From: Laspinema palackyanum D2a | Lineage (GTDB): Bacteria; Cyanobacteriota; Cyanobacteriia; Cyanobacteriales; Laspinemataceae | Assembly (NCBI GenBank): GCA_025370845.1 | Contig: JAMXFF010000025.1 | Location: forward strand, 1 to 64,000 | Reading direction: 5' to 3' | Length of the DNA: 64,000 nucleotides | Part shown: piece by piece, positions 61,240 to 64,000 of the stretch | Position numbering within the stretch: the stretch's first letter is position 1 | Layout: every line of letters begins with the position of its first letter | Notes under the pieces: generated by a model | Told to the model about the DNA's origin: nothing | Database searches by the model: none | Seen by the model: only the letters and a program-made list of their open reading frames with translations | Position numbers and translations under genes: made by a program

Positions 61240-63090
61240 ATGAGTAACGAACATTTGATGATGCAATTTCTACAAAATACACCGCCATTTTTATTTTTTA
61301 CCGGCAAAGGGGGAGTGGGCAAAACTTCCCTTTCCTGTGCCACAGCCATTCATTTAGCTAAACAAGGCAAGAAAGTCTTATTAGTCAGTACGGATCCGGC
61401 TTCAAATATTGGACAAGTCTTTAGCCAAACCATTGGAAATACAATCACCGATATTGCCACAGTAAGCGGGTTATCCGCCTTGGAAATCGACCCGCAACAG
61501 GCGGCACAGCAGTATCGCGATCGCATTGTGGGTCCCGTGCGAGGAGTCTTGCCTGAATCCGTCGTCAGAGGCATCGAGGAAGGCTTATCCGGGGCTTGTA
61601 CCACCGAAATTGCCGCATTTGATGAATTTACCGAATTACTCACCGATGAGAGTCTGATAGGTAAATATGAGCACATCATCTTTGATACCGCACCCACCGG
61701 ACATACCATCCGCCTATTGCAACTCCCCAATGCTTGGAGTAGTTTTATTGACGAGAATCCCGAGGGTGCATCCTGTCTCGGACCCCTCTCTGGGTTAGAA
61801 AAGCAACGCGATCGCTATGCGGAAGCCGTGGGCGTATTATCGGACCCCAACCGCACCCGTTTGGTCCTCGTTTCTCGGGCCCAGCAGAGTACCCTGGATG
61901 AAGTTGTGCGGACTCATAAAGAGTTAGCCGATATCGGGTTTTCTCAACAACATTTGGTGATTAACGGGGTCTTACCGCAGAAGGAAGCGAGTCATGATGT
62001 TTTAGCGGCAGCCGTTTATCAGCGAGAACAAAAGGCGATCGCCAACTTGCCCGAGGTACTCCAGAGTTTGCCCTTGGATCAACTCCCCCTCAAGGCGCAA
62101 AATCTCGTAGGAATTGAAGCCCTCAGCGGTTTATTCTGCGATGGAGAGGAAGGCACGACAGACAGCCGTAATGACTCCATCTCCCCCCTGACTCTGCCGC
62201 ACCTTTCCACCTTAGTGGATGAAATTGCCACCACGGGTCATGGGTTGATTATGACAATGGGAAAAGGGGGTGTGGGGAAAACCACAATGGCAGCCGCGAT
62301 CGCCGTCGCCTTAGCAAAACAGGGACATTCGGTGCATCTGACGACCTCAGATCCCGCAGCACATCTGAGTGAAACCTTAGCTGGATCAATGGACAATTTA
62401 GAAGTTAGTCGCATCGATCCGCATCAAGAAACCACCCGCTATCGCCAGCATATTCTGGAAACCAAAGGTAAGAATCTGGATGAGCAAGGACGCCTGATGT
62501 TGGAAGAAGACTTGCGATCGCCTTGCACCGAAGAAATTGCGGTATTCCAAGCCTTTTCCCGAATCATCCGCGAGTCGAGTCAAAAATTCGTCGTCATGGA
62601 CACTGCACCCACGGGACATACTTTATTACTCCTGGATGCCACCGGAGCCTATCATCGAGAAGTCACCCGCCATACCCAAGAAAATGTGCGCGTAGTCACC
62701 CCGATGATGCGATTGCAAGACCCCGCCCAAACTAAGGTAATTGTCGTTACCTTAGCCGAGACAACCCCAGTCTTGGAAGCGGCTAATTTACAAGCTGATT
62801 TACGTCGAGCAGGAATTGAACCTTGGGCATGGGTGATTAATAACAGCCTGACGGTTTCCACGACTTCATCCCTCCTATTAAAACAACGTGCTGCCTTTGA
62901 ACTGGCTCAAATCGAGACGGTTAAAACCAGCTATGCTCAACGGTTTGCCTTGGTGCCGATGCAAGTGGATGAGCCCGTGGGTATTCAAGCGTTGCTTAAT
63001 TTAGGGCAGCAAAAGACAGTGACAGCAGCAGAATCGGAAGACAACCCCAGCCAACAGGATGTGGTGACGCATCAGCAAAAAGCGACTTAA
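61240..63090 (+). CDS. arsA: Arsenite-stimulated ATPase ArsA
   Basis: A 616-residue protein with two homologous halves, each with a P-loop (GKGGVGKTS near residue 21 and GKGGVGKTT near 341) and the DTAPTGHT signature. Metal-binding Cys candidates lie in SGACTTEIAAF, EGASCLGPL and SPCTEEIAVF. It energises arsenite export together with a membrane pump (ArsB); no arsB or acr3 gene is within the window, although ArsA also exists in other settings. GAGG precedes the ATG. The last 100 bp of coding sequence are repeated twice more downstream. Confidence 0.92.
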   Translation: MSNEHLMMQFLQNTPPFLFFTGKGGVGKTSLSCATAIHLAKQGKKVLLVSTDPASNIGQVFSQTIGNTITDIATVSGLSALEIDPQQAAQQYRDRIVGPVRGVLPESVVRGIEEGLSGACTTEIAAFDEFTELLTDESLIGKYEHIIFDTAPTGHTIRLLQLPNAWSSFIDENPEGASCLGPLSGLEKQRDRYAEAVGVLSDPNRTRLVLVSRAQQSTLDEVVRTHKELADIGFSQQHLVINGVLPQKEASHDVLAAAVYQREQKAIANLPEVLQSLPLDQLPLKAQNLVGIEALSGLFCDGEEGTTDSRNDSISPLTLPHLSTLVDEIATTGHGLIMTMGKGGVGKTTMAAAIAVALAKQGHSVHLTTSDPAAHLSETLAGSMDNLEVSRIDPHQETTRYRQHILETKGKNLDEQGRLMLEEDLRSPCTEEIAVFQAFSRIIRESSQKFVVMDTAPTGHTLLLLDATGAYHREVTRHTQENVRVVTPMMRLQDPAQTKVIVVTLAETTPVLEAANLQADLRRAGIEPWAWVINNSLTVSTTSSLLLKQRAAFELAQIETVKTSYAQRFALVPMQVDEPVGIQALLNLGQQKTVTAAESEDNPSQQDVVTHQQKAT

Positions 63091-63140
63091 CCCGGATGAG
63101 ACTGGGGGTCAAACCGGGCATCTTTTATGGAATCCAAAAA

Positions 63141-63168
63141 CAAAAAACCCCCCTAGGGCTTGGGGGGT
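63141..63168 (-). terminator. Terminator, repeat unit 1
   Basis: On the minus strand CCCCCC-aagcccta-GGGGGG is followed by TTTTTTGTTTTTGG. The T-run is on the minus side only. Confidence 0.8.
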
Positions 63169-63411
63169 GATGCAACACTCAGGGTGTCGAACAAATTCAG
63201 GGTGATCGTCTTTTTATTATGGTTGCAGGAGTCAGAAAAAAGCATCAGCTAAATGGCTGAACTTTGGATTGCTTAATTTAGACTGACAAAAGACTGTGAC
63301 AGCAGCAGAATCAGAAGAGATCAGGAGTCAATAGGAGTTGGTGCCGCATCCTTAGCAAGCGACTTAACCCGGATGAGACTGGGGGTCAAACCTAGCATCT
63401 TTTATGGAGTG

Positions 63412-63445
63412 CAAAAATAAAAAACCCCCCTAGGGCTTGGGGGGT
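63412..63445 (-). terminator. Terminator, repeat unit 2
   Basis: The same hairpin as unit 1, 277 bp further on (CCCCCC at 63425-63430, GGGGGG at 63439-63444), with TTTTTTATTTTTG on the minus strand. Confidence 0.8.
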
Positions 63446-63690
63446 GATGCAACACTCAGGGTGTCGAACAAATTCAGGGTGATCGTCTTTTTATTATGGT
63501 TGCAGGAGTCAGGAAAAAGCATCAGCTAAATGGCTGAACTTTGCATTGCTTAATTTAGACCGACAAAAGACTGTCACAGCAGAATCAGAAGAGATCCGGA
63601 GTCAACAGGAGTTGCTGCCGCCTTCTTGGTAAGGGAGTTAACCCGAATGACACTGGAGGTCAAACCGGGCATCTTTGATGGCGTAGTTCA

Positions 63691-63722
63691 AAAACAAAAA
63701 ACCTCCCTAGGGCTTGGGAGGT
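63691..63722 (-). terminator. Terminator, repeat unit 3, with compensatory changes
   Basis: The stem reads ACCTCCC/GGGAGGT. Relative to units 1 and 2 a C became T in one arm and the pairing G became A in the other, so the hairpin is kept. T-rich tail on the minus strand as before. Confidence 0.8.
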
Positions 63723-63820
63723 GATGCAACACTCAGGGTGTCGAACAAATTCAGGGTGATCGTCTTTTTATTATGGGTTGAGGAGCCATGAAAAAGCATC
63801 AGCCAAATGGCTTAACCTGA

Positions 63821-64000
63821 TCTAAGCCAAATTACTGACGGAGTGACTGGGAGATGGTAGTGGGGGCGATCGCCACTTGGGGACCAATATCTTGCAGAGG
63901 GCCGGGTACTGTTGAGGACTGTCCCGCTCTTTGCTGCTGTCACAATATGTGGAAATAACAACTGCCTCCTCTAGGGGACTGAAAATATCAGAGGCGGTTC
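63821..64000. other. End of window without supportable gene
   Basis: One HIP1 site and a possible hairpin CTGCCTCCTCT/AGAGGCGG at 63961-63997. No ORF can be supported. Confidence 0.4.

Larger units (their letters stand above)
62989..63820. repeat. ~277-bp tandem repeat: arsA 3' end and flank, original plus two copies
   Basis: TTGCTTAATTTAG of arsA (62992) recurs at 63269 and 63546. Each repeat carries the arsA tail, the region around the stop and a minus-strand terminator with its flank. In the downstream copies the arsA frame is broken early (TGA after a few codons), so they are non-coding remnants. Similarity ends near 63813. Confidence 0.88.

Overview
The window reads as chromosomal DNA of a cyanobacterium, most likely a filamentous member of the Oscillatoriales. 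The evidence is the very frequent HIP1 octamer GCGATCGC in and between genes, the photosynthetic genes petB, petD and psaM, a CtpA-type protease, a cyanobacterial CHAT/TPR/WD40/FHA signalling repertoire, a PatD-like protein and many small palindromic repeats in the intergenic DNA. No phage, transposase, rRNA or CRISPR array is visible. The order and genus are inferred.

Layout. 1-5.4 kb: the 3' part of a CHAT-protease gene with a 24-bp tandem repeat, then a JAMM peptidase next to a MoeB-rhodanese protein, then repeat-rich DNA. 5.4-8.7 kb: a methyltransferase, a tiny membrane ORF with its own terminator and a double ABC ATPase, bracketed by two arrays of one palindromic repeat. 8.7-15.2 kb: a zinc-ribbon protein, PatD-like protein, the RelA/SpoT enzyme, a Dus enzyme and a REC-GGDEF-degenerate EAL protein. 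16-18.6 kb: an unknown protein and a CHAT-FHA fusion. 18.8-25.7 kb: petD-petB diverging from ctpA, a TPR protein, a coiled-coil membrane protein, psaM, a TerC-family protein and ndk. 26-40.8 kb: speA, an NDP-sugar pyrophosphorylase, scpA, a small PEP-CTERM protein, a GH57 enzyme, a Ca2+/H+ exchanger, a kinase-WD40 fusion, DUF760 and mutY. 41-49 kb: an envelope-polysaccharide region with an ABC exporter, two GT4 glycosyltransferases, a pyruvyltransferase-like protein and galE. 49-59.7 kb: gloB, a GFA protein, an SH3-like protein, glgP, DUF429, an orphan Phd antitoxin, trpS and a MetF-like protein. 60-63.1 kb: an arsR-arsD-arsA cluster followed by tandem copies of its own 3' end.

How the genes work together. 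petB/petD encode two core cytochrome b6f subunits, psaM a photosystem I subunit, and CtpA matures the D1 protein of photosystem II. The Rsh enzyme and the GGDEF protein make second messengers. glgP and the GH57 enzyme point to alpha-glucan turnover. The 41-49 kb genes look like parts of a surface-polysaccharide pathway. The ars genes handle arsenite, although no membrane efflux pump is in the window.

Most unusual items: (1) an ABC exporter with a C-terminal histidine-kinase-like dimerisation domain whose phospho-acceptor histidine is tyrosine; (2) two tandem copies of the arsA 3' end, giving three minus-strand terminators of which one carries compensatory changes, possibly defining a repeated small RNA; (3) an unannotated 37-codon membrane ORF with a strong terminator; (4) a dispersed element with terminal inverted repeats and covarying internal hairpins; (5) a CHAT-FHA fusion beside an unknown protein; (6) a GGDEF protein with a ruined EAL domain. 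No complete, clearly new multi-gene system could be demonstrated from sequence alone.
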